Shown: positions 27,724 through 37,318, counted from the stretch's first letter. The stretch: DNA of 64,000 bases from Bacillus sp. RO3 (GCF_012911895.1 NZ_JAAXCV010000034.1:490292-554291); one strand, 5' to 3'. Numbers and translations are program-made. The notes: generated by a model from the letters alone, not told the origin.

Positions 27724-27975
27724 CTGTCTCACTCCATCCTGCACACTATTATACTCATAAGGTGAATAATTTAAAAGAATAATAGAGAACAAAACATGCT
27801 TATCGTGGCCATTCTGTTGCCTACCTGCACAAGAGAACAGATTCTTTTGTCTGAATGAATCAACTATTTAAAAGTTTGACTATGTTATTGTGAAAAAGGC
27901 TATATTTACTATGGTTCCTTTCTCATCGGTCATCACACGTTCTTTCCGCAGATTGATCAACATATTAAAGATGTT

Positions 27976-28002
27976 ACGTTTTGGGAATGTCGTTTGAGGG
28001 GG
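27976..28002 (-). promoter_or_regulatory. Candidate SigI-type promoter upstream of sigI
   Basis: On the minus strand CCCCC (28002-27998) is followed after 19 bases by CGTA (27978-27975). C-rich -35 and CGWA -10 elements are what I recall for SigI promoters. It would give a leader of about 250 bases. The rest of 27724-28016 holds nothing I can name. Confidence 0.3.
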
Positions 28003-28016
28003 TGAATCTATAAAAA

Positions 28017-28052
28017 TCAAAAAAGCTGACGTGATGATACACGTCAGCTTTG
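28017..28052 (-). terminator. Terminator of the TerC gene
   Basis: Perfect AAAGCTGACGTG/CACGTCAGCTTT stem, then TTTTGATTTTT on the minus strand. Confidence 0.85.
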
Positions 28053-28060
28053 CTTTTTCA

Positions 28061-28846
28061 TTATTCTGCTTTTGCTTTCGCTTCAGTTGTAGTGTCCGTT
28101 GCTTTTGCTTTCTTTCTGGATACTAGATACCCTCCAACGGATAATAGGATTAATACACTCCAGAATACAAGCTTCCAAGGCTTTGATTCAGGGAAATGAT
28201 GATCAAGAATCGCTACATCTGGGTGAGCGAGTGTAAATACAGCCAGTTTGACTCCGACCCAGCCGACAATCAAAAATGCGGCTGATTCTAAAGTAGGGTA
28301 CTTCTCCAGCAGTTTAACAAACCATGTTGCTGCAAATCGCATAATGACCAATCCGAAGACTCCACCCAGGAACATAACCGTAAATTGACCACCGTCGATC
28401 CCCCCTACATCAAACCATCCTGTAGGTTGAAGTGTTACGGCTAATGCAACGGCGGCTAACATAGAGTCAACAGCAAATGCGATATCCGCAAGCTCCACTT
28501 TCAATACTGTTGTCCAGAAACCCGACCCCTTTTTGGGTTCTGATTCTACAACACCTGTATCTTTCCTCTTTTTCACAAAATGATGAATGGATACATAAAA
28601 TAAATAAATGGCACCGATCGCTTGGACTTGCCAAACATTAACTAAGAATGAGATGAGGAATAGTGCAGCAAACCTAAAGACGAAAGCTCCCAGCAATCCA
28701 TAAAAGAGTGCTTTTTTTCTTTGTTCTGCAGGCAGATGTTTAACCATCACGGCCATTACAACTGCATTATCAGCAGCAAGAATCCCTTCAAGACCAACCA
28801 GGATGAGCAGCACCCAACCATATTCCAATAACATTGAAGCTTCCAT
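28061..28846 (-). CDS. ykoY: TerC family membrane protein (YkoY)
   Basis: Membrane protein of 261 residues with seven to eight helices. The paired acidic motifs EGILAADNAVVMA (near residue 20) and VELADIAFAVDSMLAA (near residue 120) are the TerC metal-binding signatures. Family members export manganese or load it onto secreted metalloenzymes. GGAGG lies 11 bases before the ATG. The manganese-sensing riboswitch directly upstream supports a manganese role. Confidence 0.9.
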   Translation of the reverse strand: MEASMLLEYGWVLLILVGLEGILAADNAVVMAVMVKHLPAEQRKKALFYGLLGAFVFRFAALFLISFLVNVWQVQAIGAIYLFYVSIHHFVKKRKDTGVVESEPKKGSGFWTTVLKVELADIAFAVDSMLAAVALAVTLQPTGWFDVGGIDGGQFTVMFLGGVFGLVIMRFAATWFVKLLEKYPTLESAAFLIVGWVGVKLAVFTLAHPDVAILDHHFPESKPWKLVFWSVLILLSVGGYLVSRKKAKATDTTTEAKAKAE

Positions 28847-28906
28847 TAATCTGAGTCCCTCCTGTTAACACAGCTAGTTTCCGCTAGGCAAGGATTTTTC
28901 ATAAAA

Positions 28907-29040
28907 TAAAAAGACCCTTGCCTAATTAAGGCAAAGGTCTTGCTGAGCATAATCATTATGCCAACAAAGCCGATGGAATCAATCCATGAACTGACGACTT
29001 TGTTTAGGTAGGACACCTATAGCTACTCCCCTTTGACAGG
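28907..29040 (-). ncRNA. yybP-ykoY (Mn2+) riboswitch
   Basis: The minus strand carries the consensus CAAAGGGGAGTAGC, a GTGTCCTACC segment, two long arms ending GGCTTTGTTGGC and a closing CCTTTG. A terminator with AGACCTTTGCC/GGCAAGGGTCT and five T follows at 28907-28940; its 5' arm contains the CCTTTG of P1, so ligand binding should prevent termination. This is the manganese riboswitch class named after this gene. Confidence 0.9.
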
Positions 29041-29107
29041 TAGAAAACGTATATGTTGTATACCCATATCTTACCTTATGAATTTCATTTCGTAAAGAAA
29101 TAAATTC

Positions 29108-29569
29108 TCATTCTAACCGGAGGATGATTAAGCGGATGATGAACCCAAGTACTACCCCTGGAATCACGAATAACATGGGCAAAAAAATGGGACCTATAAA
29201 TTTCCCGAAGACATATACCTTTGGAGAATACATCAGGCCGACCGTCACCATATACGCAGACATCACAAAAGGCAAAAAGATATAAGGCTCATCCTTGATT
29301 TGGGCAAGCTTATAGGCATCCCACATGGCAAACATATAAAGACAAGGATAAAACATCAGCCATTGATAATCGATAACCGAAGCCGCTTTATGGGTTTCCC
29401 CTAAAAAACTATACATGATCGCTTTATTAAAATTGCTCTGGACGTTAATGATTACCTCAAGAAGCACGAGTAATGTTCCCTTAAACCAAAGACCTACCAA
29501 TAATTGTGGAAACCCCGGGAGTGCGATACTCCAGAGAATTCCCTCTAATTTAGTAATCGATGACTTCAT
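29108..29569 (-). CDS. Hypothetical membrane protein
   Basis: Protein of 153 residues with five hydrophobic helices; GFPQLLVG near residue 20 and WDAYKLAQ near residue 85 stand out. I do not recognise a characterised family. It lies upstream of the ykoY riboswitch on the same strand but is separated from it by about 70 bases, so it may be a separate transcript. Confidence 0.65.
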   Translation of the reverse strand: MKSSITKLEGILWSIALPGFPQLLVGLWFKGTLLVLLEVIINVQSNFNKAIMYSFLGETHKAASVIDYQWLMFYPCLYMFAMWDAYKLAQIKDEPYIFLPFVMSAYMVTVGLMYSPKVYVFGKFIGPIFLPMLFVIPGVVLGFIIRLIILRLE

Positions 29570-29750
29570 GAGCCACCCAATATACCGTGAAGGTGAACAT
29601 ATGGGTGATATATGTATTGTCTTGGTGCAGTGGTTTGGGAAATGAACATCTCGTGAATCCTCCTATTGATGCTTCTCCCATTATTTTTACCATTTTCCTC
29701 CCAATTATTACGGAGTTTCATTTGATCCTATAAACACGTTGAAATCATTG

Positions 29751-30839
29751 TTAATTAATCTTTATATGTAATGCTTCATCAGTAGAATGATCGAGATAGA
29801 ATTCAACCATTTTCTCCATTTGACTGGAGAGGGAAGGGCATATTATACCAGAATTCTTTAAATCCTCCTGAGCCGTCCTACAATTAAAAACCCCTTCAAA
29901 CGTTAAATAATCAAGGGCCTCTCGTTCAACCTTCAAATACCGGCGTACAAATCGAAACCCCAGTGCCCAATTGGATAAGGACAGTGGGATTCTGCCACTC
30001 GGCTGCTTCTTATACATATGCCAAAGGATCTGTTCATACACTTCTCTCACTGTCAATGGGTGTGGATCGGTAATGTGGTATGTCTTTCCAGATCCACACT
30101 CATAGTGGCCAAGGTATATAGAAGCTTTAACGACATATTCAACAGGCACAATATTGATGAGGGCTCTTCCATCTCCCATTACCGGAATCCAAGGTAAAAA
30201 AGACAATCTCTTAAACATATTCATGATAAAATAAGGTCCATCAAATTTAATCGTTTCTCCCGTTTCTGAATTACCTTTTACAATACCCGGCCGGATAATC
30301 GTAATCGGAAGTCTCCCCATAAGTTCCCTGACTGATTCTTCTGCCTCATACTTTGTCCGTTCGTAAAAGTTATGAAAGTCTCCCGGGTGAATCAGTTCAT
30401 CCTCAAGTATCTCCCCTTTACGTGTGCCTGCAACGAAGGCAGTTGAGAAATAAACGTATCTTTTTAAATGTTGAAGGGTTTGACAGAAAGAATTCACCTG
30501 TTTTGTCCCCTCTACATTCACTTTATAAGCGAGATCCTCGTGAACGGCTAGATCATAAATGGCAGCCAGATGCCAAACATATTCAACAGACTCCTGAACT
30601 TCCTGAAGTCTTTCTCTGTTTATTCCAAGATCGGGTTGGGTAATATCTCCTTTCAATAGAATGAGTTCAGCTTCTGTATTCCCCTTTAAACTTCCTGTCA
30701 TTTCCATTGCTTCTTCAGTTAAATGCTCTAAATGAAGCAGATAGATAACAGATGCCTTGTCTTGATGGATTAATTCCTTCACAATATTCATGCTCAAAAA
30801 ACCCGGAAACCCTGTAACAAAATAAATTCCTTTTTTCAT
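29751..30839 (-). CDS. Extended SDR, NAD-binding_4 (male sterility) type
   Basis: Protein of 362 residues with an N-terminal Rossmann fold. The cofactor motif reads TGFPGFLSMN, where the usual third glycine is Ser (GFLG to GFLS). The catalytic tyrosine/lysine appear as FYERTKYEAE, and IRPGIVKGNSETG follows. The closest domain family is that of fatty acyl-CoA reductases and carboxylic-acid reductase termination domains. It is a stand-alone protein without ACP or adenylation domains. Substrate unknown. It ends about 180 bases before the next gene. Confidence 0.75.
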   Translation of the reverse strand: MKKGIYFVTGFPGFLSMNIVKELIHQDKASVIYLLHLEHLTEEAMEMTGSLKGNTEAELILLKGDITQPDLGINRERLQEVQESVEYVWHLAAIYDLAVHEDLAYKVNVEGTKQVNSFCQTLQHLKRYVYFSTAFVAGTRKGEILEDELIHPGDFHNFYERTKYEAEESVRELMGRLPITIIRPGIVKGNSETGETIKFDGPYFIMNMFKRLSFLPWIPVMGDGRALINIVPVEYVVKASIYLGHYECGSGKTYHITDPHPLTVREVYEQILWHMYKKQPSGRIPLSLSNWALGFRFVRRYLKVEREALDYLTFEGVFNCRTAQEDLKNSGIICPSLSSQMEKMVEFYLDHSTDEALHIKIN

Positions 30840-31149
30840 TCCTCTCTCCCCCTGACCAGGATTGCCTCTAAAATAAGGCTCTTTTCGTAAACATTGTCGC
30901 TACCCTAAAGCAGAATGTAGAAGTTTATTTGAAGATTGCTTTTCTATTAAGGAAGAAAAATAGTGGTTTAAATGTGATTGTTGATTGACACACTTAGCAA
31001 CATCACTACGAATCATTAAAGATGGAGAGGCTCCGCCCAACACGAGCTGCAAGCGGAGCAGTTCCCCCTTACCAGTCAGCACCTGCTAACTGACAGAGTA
31101 TGGAGGAGATTATGTTAAGAGCAACAATAGCTGTGAAAAGAATGTAAAA
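30840..31149. other. Intergenic stretch without recognised gene
   Basis: About 310 bases between the SDR and the SwrC terminator. A 60-codon minus-strand frame exists (30900-31082), but it has no ribosome site or family signal. GC-rich segment 31025-31090 contrasts with its AT-rich surroundings. Confidence 0.5.
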
Positions 31150-31222
31150 TAAAAAAGCCAACCACACCCTAAAGTACCTGCTCGATTCAAAGAGGTGACT
31201 ACTTAGCTGTATGGTTGGCTCA
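31150..31222 (-). terminator. Long-loop terminator of swrC
   Basis: AGCCAACCA and TGGTTGGCT arms are separated by 47 bases and followed by six T on the minus strand. Confidence 0.6.
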
Positions 31223-31228
31223 TATTGA

Positions 31229-34200
31229 TTAGTATTCTTTTTGACCGTAAACTTTCCGGTTTTTCTTCATGCTTCTTGTTTCTTTATCAAAGAAGCTGTA
31301 CACAATCGGAATGATATAGATGGTTAATAGTGTACTGCTTATTAAACCGCCTATTACAGCAATACCCATCGGCTGATTAATCTCTGTACCTTCCCCTAAT
31401 CCAAGTGCAAGGGGCAATAGACCAAGTATGGTGGTTAAAGCAGTCATTAATATCGGTCGCGCCCTGTCTTGAACCGCTTCGACAATACTGTCAAAACTAT
31501 TGATGCCCGATGCTTTCCGCTGGTTGATGTAATCAACGATCACGATTGCATTATTAACCACAATACCCGCCAGGACAATGACACCGATTACCGCTGATAT
31601 ACTGATTGGTGTTTGGGTAACCGCAAGGGCTATAGCGACTCCGATGACCATGAGCGGGACAGTGAACATGATGACAAAAGGATACTTGAACGATTCAAAC
31701 TGAGCCGCCATCACCATGTATACAAGAATAACGGCAAGTAATAGAGCAAGTATCATATCGTCTATGGAGTCCTCGAGTAATTCTCTGTCACCACTGAATG
31801 AAATCAGTGTTTCATCAGGAAGAGACAATGATTCGATTCTCTCGTCAACAGCTTTTGAAATGGCTCCCAGATTAGTCGATGAGGAATACTTTAAAGTGAA
31901 TTGTACGGCGTGCTGTTGATCGATCCTTTGAATACTGACTGGACCATCTTCAATTGCAAAATCGACAACAGCGTTTAATTCAATATACTTTCCTTGACCG
32001 TTAGGAATTAAAAGTTTCTTAAGAGAGTTCAAATTTTCCGTGATATTTCGGTCATATTGTACCAGGACGTTTATGACATCTGACGAATCGGTCACGATTT
32101 GAGTCGCCAATACACCCCTGGTCACATCCTGCACGAGCGCCCCTATCTGTGCTGGCGCAAGTCCTTGCTCGAGAGCTTTTTCACGATTCACTTTCATTTG
32201 CACTTCTTTTACGGTTTCCATCTGGTCCGTCGTCACTTCCGATACATCTTTCATATCTTTTAAAGAATGAAGTAATGTATCAACAGATGCATCCAAACGT
32301 TTAGAGTCTGTATCCCTTAAATTAAAGGATAGTGTCTGAGGACTCGATCCTGAGGTTGACTGGAGATTAAATGAGATTTCCGTTGAATCATTTACCTCTC
32401 TTGCCGCTTTTTCAATCTCGGGTTTCACTTCATCAGCAAAAGCGAAGATGGATCTTTCACGATCTTCCAATGGGGCCATCTTCACATAAACCTCGGCAAT
32501 ATTCCCCTTGGAACTTCCTCTAAACGACTCTTCCTGGGTGGTACCGACCAAGCTTACAAAAACATCAACGTCTTTTTCTTCTTCAAGCCTTCCTTCAATT
32601 GCTTTGACGACCTTGTTCGTTTCCTCAACAGATGCTCCATTTTCTAATTCGACCCTCATGTTGAAAAATCCTTCATCCGTCGGTGGTAGAAACTGAGTAC
32701 CGACTGTTGTTAATCCAAGTCCGCCGGCAACTAAGGTAAGAGCTGTAATAAACAGGACGATAAACCGGTGACGAAGAGCCCATTTAACGGACCTGGCAAA
32801 TGTCTTCCTTCCTTTGGAACGTCTCCTTTTCGCTTCTAAGTTGCCTTTAGGCTTCTTCAATAGTCTGCTCGCCAACATGGGAATCACTGTTAAGGCTACA
32901 ACGAGAGAGGCCAATAAACTAAAGGAGATGGTCAGGGCAAATTCGGTGAATAGCTCACCAAGCAAACCGGAAATGAACACAACTGGTAAAAACACTGCAA
33001 CAGTCGTTAAGGTAGAAGCTGTAATCGCTCCCCCCACTTCTTTGGCCCCGATACTCGCAGCCTCTCTTGGTGTTTTCCCCATGGAAAGATGCCTGTAGAT
33101 ATTTTCAATCACTACAATGGCGTTATCCACAAGCATCCCGATTCCTAAAGCAAGTGCTCCAAGGGTCATGATGTTCAACGCGAAATCCGCAAAGAACATC
33201 AACACAAACGTAACGATGACGGAATAGGGAATAGCCACTCCAATGATTAATGGACTCTTTACATTTTTTAAAAACAGAAACAGAACGAGCATAGCAAACG
33301 CGCCGCCTATAATAAGGGAATTGGCGATATTTCCGATGGCCTGGGTTATGTAATCACCCTGATCAAAGAGGATGTCTGCTCGGATTGATTTATATTGATC
33401 TTGCTGTAGGAGACGATCAAGTTCCAGTTGGAATGCCTTCGAAACGGAAGCTGTGTTTGCATCTGATTGCTGTAATACACTGAAAAGAATGGCAGACTCC
33501 TGGTTGGCACGAGTGATGGTGTTCGTGTCCTGAAGTTTTTTCTCTACCGTCGCAACATCCCCTAGAGTGATGTTCTTTCCATTCTTAGGATTTACTTGTA
33601 ATACCAGTTTCTTTAAATCATCAACAGATTGAAGTTCGCTTAAGACCCTGGTGGTCAAGGTTTTGCCGTCGGTTTCAATCGTATCTCCAGGGGATGTTAC
33701 ATTATTGGCTCTAATTGTGTTCACAACGTCTGTTTGACTTAGACGGTTTTCTTCCAGTTTTTTCTGATTCAGTTCAATAATGACTTCATCTCCCAGTGAG
33801 CCGGAAACGTTCACATTTGCGACTCCTTCAACCCGGGTCAGTTCCAACTTCAAGTTCTCGGATAAATTCTTTAAATTATTTGTCTTACCTTCTTCGCGTA
33901 ACGAGAATTGGATAATCGGAAACTGAGCAGGATCAAACTTTAGGAATCGCGGGTTTGCCGCTCCATCGGGAAGTGCAATTTGATCTATTCTTTGTAGGAC
34001 ATCATTTTCTATATCATCAATAGAAGTTGCCCAGGTAAATTCAAGGAGAATAAAGTTTGAACCTTCTCTGGAAGTAGATTGGATATTTTTCATACCTGGT
34101 AAAGTGGACAGGCTCTCTTCCAAAGGCTTTGTTACCTTTTCTACCACCTCTTGAGGCCCGGCTCCTGGATAATTGGTCACAACGACCCCGACAGGAGGAT

Positions 34201-34321
34201 TGAGATCTGGAATGAGCTTCAAAGGGATTCTTAGGAGGGAAACTCCTCCTAGAATGAGGATGAGTAGCATGGTTACAAGAGTGAATACAGGACGGCGTAT
34301 TGAAAAATCACTTATTTTCAA
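31229..34321 (-). CDS. swrC: RND efflux pump permease (SwrC/AcrB-like)
   Basis: Inner-membrane pump of 1030 residues with the RND plan: helix 1 (about 12-32), a large extracytoplasmic loop, helices 2-6, a second loop and helices 8-12. The proton-relay motif appears as GMLVDNAIVVIENIYRHL in helix 4, and GIVVNNAIVIVDYINQ is its partner in helix 10. In B. subtilis SwrC confers surfactin resistance and supports swarming. I start at a TTG (34321) because GGGGAG lies eight bases upstream and the product then begins MKISDFSIRRP, the family N-terminus. The longer frame from 34411 adds 30 unrelated residues. Confidence 0.9.
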   Translation of the reverse strand: MKISDFSIRRPVFTLVTMLLILILGGVSLLRIPLKLIPDLNPPVGVVVTNYPGAGPQEVVEKVTKPLEESLSTLPGMKNIQSTSREGSNFILLEFTWATSIDDIENDVLQRIDQIALPDGAANPRFLKFDPAQFPIIQFSLREEGKTNNLKNLSENLKLELTRVEGVANVNVSGSLGDEVIIELNQKKLEENRLSQTDVVNTIRANNVTSPGDTIETDGKTLTTRVLSELQSVDDLKKLVLQVNPKNGKNITLGDVATVEKKLQDTNTITRANQESAILFSVLQQSDANTASVSKAFQLELDRLLQQDQYKSIRADILFDQGDYITQAIGNIANSLIIGGAFAMLVLFLFLKNVKSPLIIGVAIPYSVIVTFVLMFFADFALNIMTLGALALGIGMLVDNAIVVIENIYRHLSMGKTPREAASIGAKEVGGAITASTLTTVAVFLPVVFISGLLGELFTEFALTISFSLLASLVVALTVIPMLASRLLKKPKGNLEAKRRRSKGRKTFARSVKWALRHRFIVLFITALTLVAGGLGLTTVGTQFLPPTDEGFFNMRVELENGASVEETNKVVKAIEGRLEEEKDVDVFVSLVGTTQEESFRGSSKGNIAEVYVKMAPLEDRERSIFAFADEVKPEIEKAAREVNDSTEISFNLQSTSGSSPQTLSFNLRDTDSKRLDASVDTLLHSLKDMKDVSEVTTDQMETVKEVQMKVNREKALEQGLAPAQIGALVQDVTRGVLATQIVTDSSDVINVLVQYDRNITENLNSLKKLLIPNGQGKYIELNAVVDFAIEDGPVSIQRIDQQHAVQFTLKYSSSTNLGAISKAVDERIESLSLPDETLISFSGDRELLEDSIDDMILALLLAVILVYMVMAAQFESFKYPFVIMFTVPLMVIGVAIALAVTQTPISISAVIGVIVLAGIVVNNAIVIVDYINQRKASGINSFDSIVEAVQDRARPILMTALTTILGLLPLALGLGEGTEINQPMGIAVIGGLISSTLLTIYIIPIVYSFFDKETRSMKKNRKVYGQKEY

Positions 34322-34435
34322 AACAGGCGCTCCCCTTTCTATATCTATATCGATTACTACCGTGCGGAAGCAGTTCATGTTAACTATAGTCTCTTCAGGA
34401 AGATCCTTCAATATTTAAGGTGCCGGAGAGGAAAA

Positions 34436-34485
34436 TGTTCACAAATTCATCACCTGTATAAATAAATTACCCTAATTTGTGAACA
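34436..34485. promoter_or_regulatory. Inverted repeat in divergent swrC control region
   Basis: Perfect 12-bp arms TGTTCACAAATT and AATTTGTGAACA are separated by 26 bases, between the divergent starts at 34321 and 34519. The arms could be two operators for one regulator, or a hairpin in the rightward leader. Confidence 0.6.
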
Positions 34486-34518
34486 CTATTTCCATACTGA
34501 AGTGTAAGGAGCATTCAC

Positions 34519-35388
34519 ATGGCGAATTGGGTTCCATTTATATCCATAAGCATGATCAGTCTTTTCCTCTTAACCTGGCTGGTGATCAAGAACCGTCATT
34601 ATTCTGCTTTAATCATATTATTTTGGCTCTTTATTTCCGGGTTGGCCTATGTGTTTGAATATATCATCTTTGTTATGTTTAACAGCTATTCGTATCATCC
34701 CCATATTCTTACGAATAATTACAATGATAGCGTATTGGGTTCAATCAGCTCACAGGCATTTGCAGTACCCATAGCCATTGTCTTTATTGTTGTAAATCAC
34801 TTAAAAATCAACAAGATTGCCTTGATCATTGGTGCTTTTTTTCTCATTGAGACTTGGTTCACCCACTCTGATTTATACAGTCATCATTGGTGGCAGTCTT
34901 ACTACACAACGTTAATACTCATCGTGGCCGTTATCCTGTCAAAAATATGGTGGCAGCTGCTCGCCGAACATTGCAATCATTATGTTCTGTTCATCTCCTT
35001 GTTCTTTGCTCTGTCTACCGTTTCTTTATCACTTGCCTGGATTGTTTCTTCGATCTTGGAGCTCTACTTTATTCCACTTAACCGGTTTTCTGACCCTTCA
35101 CGGGATGTAATTGCAGGGAATGCATTATACATCTGGTTTGTCACTTACTTTTATTCCCTGGTGATATTCTTTAGAAATGGGGATTTTAAATATACAATTT
35201 GTACCATCCTTTTCCTTTTGGCGATTGAAGGATTTATGATTGGGGAAGGACTGTTACATTTGAAAGATCCTATTGCGATAGTGGTTCTGCCGCTTTTCCA
35301 TTTATTTATGATTTCATTTGGCCGTTCCTTCAACCACCATTTTCCCACATATATTGAAATGAAAAGAAAAGGACTGCCCTGTAAATAA
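34519..35388 (+). CDS. Hypothetical polytopic membrane protein
   Basis: Protein of 289 residues with about nine hydrophobic helices and several aromatic clusters (SHHWWQSYYTT, KIWWQLLAEH). AAGGAG lies seven bases before the ATG. Size and pattern recall CBO0543-type proteins such as the one at 3576, but the similarity is loose. It diverges from swrC and may share its control region. Function unknown. Confidence 0.65.
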   Translation: MANWVPFISISMISLFLLTWLVIKNRHYSALIILFWLFISGLAYVFEYIIFVMFNSYSYHPHILTNNYNDSVLGSISSQAFAVPIAIVFIVVNHLKINKIALIIGAFFLIETWFTHSDLYSHHWWQSYYTTLILIVAVILSKIWWQLLAEHCNHYVLFISLFFALSTVSLSLAWIVSSILELYFIPLNRFSDPSRDVIAGNALYIWFVTYFYSLVIFFRNGDFKYTICTILFLLAIEGFMIGEGLLHLKDPIAIVVLPLFHLFMISFGRSFNHHFPTYIEMKRKGLPCK

Positions 35389-35436
35389 GTCATCATACGC
35401 CAAAGAGACTTGATGACTTGTCAGGACAGTCCTTTT
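35367..35436. terminator. Bidirectional terminator
   Basis: AAAAGGACTG/CAGTCCTTTT outer stem with an inner AAGTCATCA/TGATGACTT stem, between convergent genes. Confidence 0.8.
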
Positions 35437-35451
35437 ATATCTTTCAGATTG

Positions 35452-36861
35452 TTAATTTGATGCAAGCTGATCGGATTCAGTATCTACTTTTTCTATTGTC
35501 CATCCAGTAAATCCGTAAAGGATCGTTAACACAGGAGAAAGAAGACAGAATATCGCAAACGGTAAATAATCAAGTGTTGCGACACCTAATACATCGGTAA
35601 GGAAGATACCGCACACACTCCACGGTACTAATGGATTTATGACCGTTCCGGCGTCTTCTAAAGTACGTGACAGATTCTTTGGGTGCATTCCAAGCTTCTT
35701 GTATTGAGATTGAAATGCTTCCCCTGTTAATAAAATCGACAGATATTGTTCCCCGACAACGAGGTTGATTCCGATAGCCGATAAAGCCGTTGTTAAAATC
35801 GTTCTTCTTCCCGATTGAATGATAGATGAAACCTTGGCTAGCAGCACGGGAATGATGCCGAGTTTAAATAGTAATCCACCAAGACTTAAAGAAAGGAAGA
35901 CAAGGGATATGGTAAACATCATGCTGTTCACTCCTCCCCTGGTTAAAAGGGAGTCAATGGCTTCAACCCCTGTCTTTGACTCATAGCCGGCAAATAAAAC
36001 CTGAAACAACTCATTCAGGGTTCTGGATCCATCTACTAAAAACGATAACCCGATGGACACGGCTATATTAATCGCCAGTGTCAGCAAGGCCGGGATCTTG
36101 AATAAAATCAGAACGACTAAGAGGAATACGGGAATAAGACTATACCAATGAATGAGCCCTGTCTCCTTCAATCCTTCCTGTAAAGATCTCAGCTGCATTA
36201 AATTTACTTCGCTCGTTTCAGGAGATAACAAACCAAATACAATGAGCGTAATGATGAATGCAGGGACCGTTGTCCAAGCCATGTTACGAATATGAGTGAA
36301 TAAATCGACTTTCACAATAGAAGATGCCAGATTCGTCGTATCAGATAATGGAGACATCTTATCTCCGAAAAAGGCACCTGAAACAATGGCACCTGCTGTG
36401 ATACTTAACGATAGACCCATGGCCTCACCAATCCCGATAAGAGCAACTCCTATCGTCGCCGCCGTGGTCAAAGAACTTCCTATCACGATCCCGCTCAAAG
36501 AAGTCAAAAGGAAGGCAATGGCATAAAAGTATGCAGGCGTGACAAACTCGAAACCATAATGCATCAAAGTCGGAATGGTCCCACTTATTAACCAGCTGCT
36601 CACTAGAAGACCAATAAAGAAAAAGAGCAATATGGCTCCAAGTCCACCTTGTGCTCCCAGTATCATCCCCTGCTCGATTTCTTTGTAATTCACTTTGCGA
36701 CCGAGCCCATATGCCATTAATAAAAATAGGGACAGAATGATGGGAATGTGAGGGACTGCCTCGATCCAAATGATGCTGACACTAATCATCCCAAGTACAG
36801 CGATTAATATGGCAGACGCTTCTATAACGCTTGGTTTATTTACGCTTTGAATATTTAACAT
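35452..36861 (-). CDS. nhaC: NhaC-type Na+/H+ antiporter family protein, Tyr T-box regulated
   Basis: Membrane protein of 469 residues with about 11 helices. The central motif GDKMSPLSDTTNLA and the later GTVINPLVPWSVCG are hallmarks of the NhaC family. Relatives under tyrosine T-boxes, such as B. subtilis YheL, are predicted tyrosine transporters, so the real cargo here may be tyrosine with a cation. The ATG at 36861 has AAGGAAG seven bases upstream. The open frame to 36915 lies in the T-box terminator tail and cannot be the start. Confidence 0.85.
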   Translation of the reverse strand: MLNIQSVNKPSVIEASAILIAVLGMISVSIIWIEAVPHIPIILSLFLLMAYGLGRKVNYKEIEQGMILGAQGGLGAILLFFFIGLLVSSWLISGTIPTLMHYGFEFVTPAYFYAIAFLLTSLSGIVIGSSLTTAATIGVALIGIGEAMGLSLSITAGAIVSGAFFGDKMSPLSDTTNLASSIVKVDLFTHIRNMAWTTVPAFIITLIVFGLLSPETSEVNLMQLRSLQEGLKETGLIHWYSLIPVFLLVVLILFKIPALLTLAINIAVSIGLSFLVDGSRTLNELFQVLFAGYESKTGVEAIDSLLTRGGVNSMMFTISLVFLSLSLGGLLFKLGIIPVLLAKVSSIIQSGRRTILTTALSAIGINLVVGEQYLSILLTGEAFQSQYKKLGMHPKNLSRTLEDAGTVINPLVPWSVCGIFLTDVLGVATLDYLPFAIFCLLSPVLTILYGFTGWTIEKVDTESDQLASN

Positions 36862-36912
36862 CGTAACACTTCCTTCTCTAGGTTGAAATGATTGTATGGG
36901 AAGAATGAACAT

Positions 36913-37205
36913 CAAAAAGAACCCTCCATCCCAAAATAGGGACGAAGAGTTCTCCGCGTTACCACCCTAATTGGAATAAACGTGCTGTCACCAATCTTCA
37001 ACGACCACTGGAGCCTGATCTAGACTGGATGACAATTTGTTCATTCCCACTTCATAAAGATTTGTCCCTGGATAAATCCCATTCCCTGAAAGGATTTATA
37101 AGCAATGTAATTCAGAAAGAGTGGACCCAGGCTTTCACCCCCCGCCTGGTCTCTGATGGCTGTCTTCCTATTTCCTACTTCGTTGCTCAAGACAAAGATA
37201 TGTGA
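36913..37205 (-). ncRNA. T-box leader, specifier UAC (tyrosine)
   Basis: The minus strand shows a stem I with an apical CCAGGC/GCCTGG arm, a specifier loop GAAT-TAC-ATTGC (TAC at 37109-37107), and the T-box sequence AGGGTGGTAACGCGG at 36968-36954. A terminator AGAACTCTTCGTCCC/GGGATGGAGGGTTCT with five T follows (36913-36953). Uncharged tRNA-Tyr should favour the antiterminator and switch on the NhaC-type gene. Confidence 0.9.
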
Positions 37206-37290
37206 TTAAAATGTAAACGTCTAGGAGTGTTCAAACTCTTCCACTCTTAAACGCTTTTAAGCTTTTATGCACTAAAGTAATTATATTAGT

Positions 37291-37318
37291 ATTTTATCAT
37301 CGTCTCTCAATTTGTCAA
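37291..37318 (-). promoter_or_regulatory. Promoter of the T-box leader
   Basis: TTGACA (37318-37313), 16 bases, then TAAAAT (37296-37291) with an extended TG. Its transcript would have a leader of about 420 bases before the start codon. Confidence 0.65.

Noticed and set aside
30900..31082. 60-codon minus-strand frame
   Set aside because: No ribosome site, unusual composition and no similarity that I recognise.
36862..36915. Longer N-terminus of the NhaC-type protein
   Set aside because: The extra codons lie in the tail of the T-box terminator and have no ribosome site.
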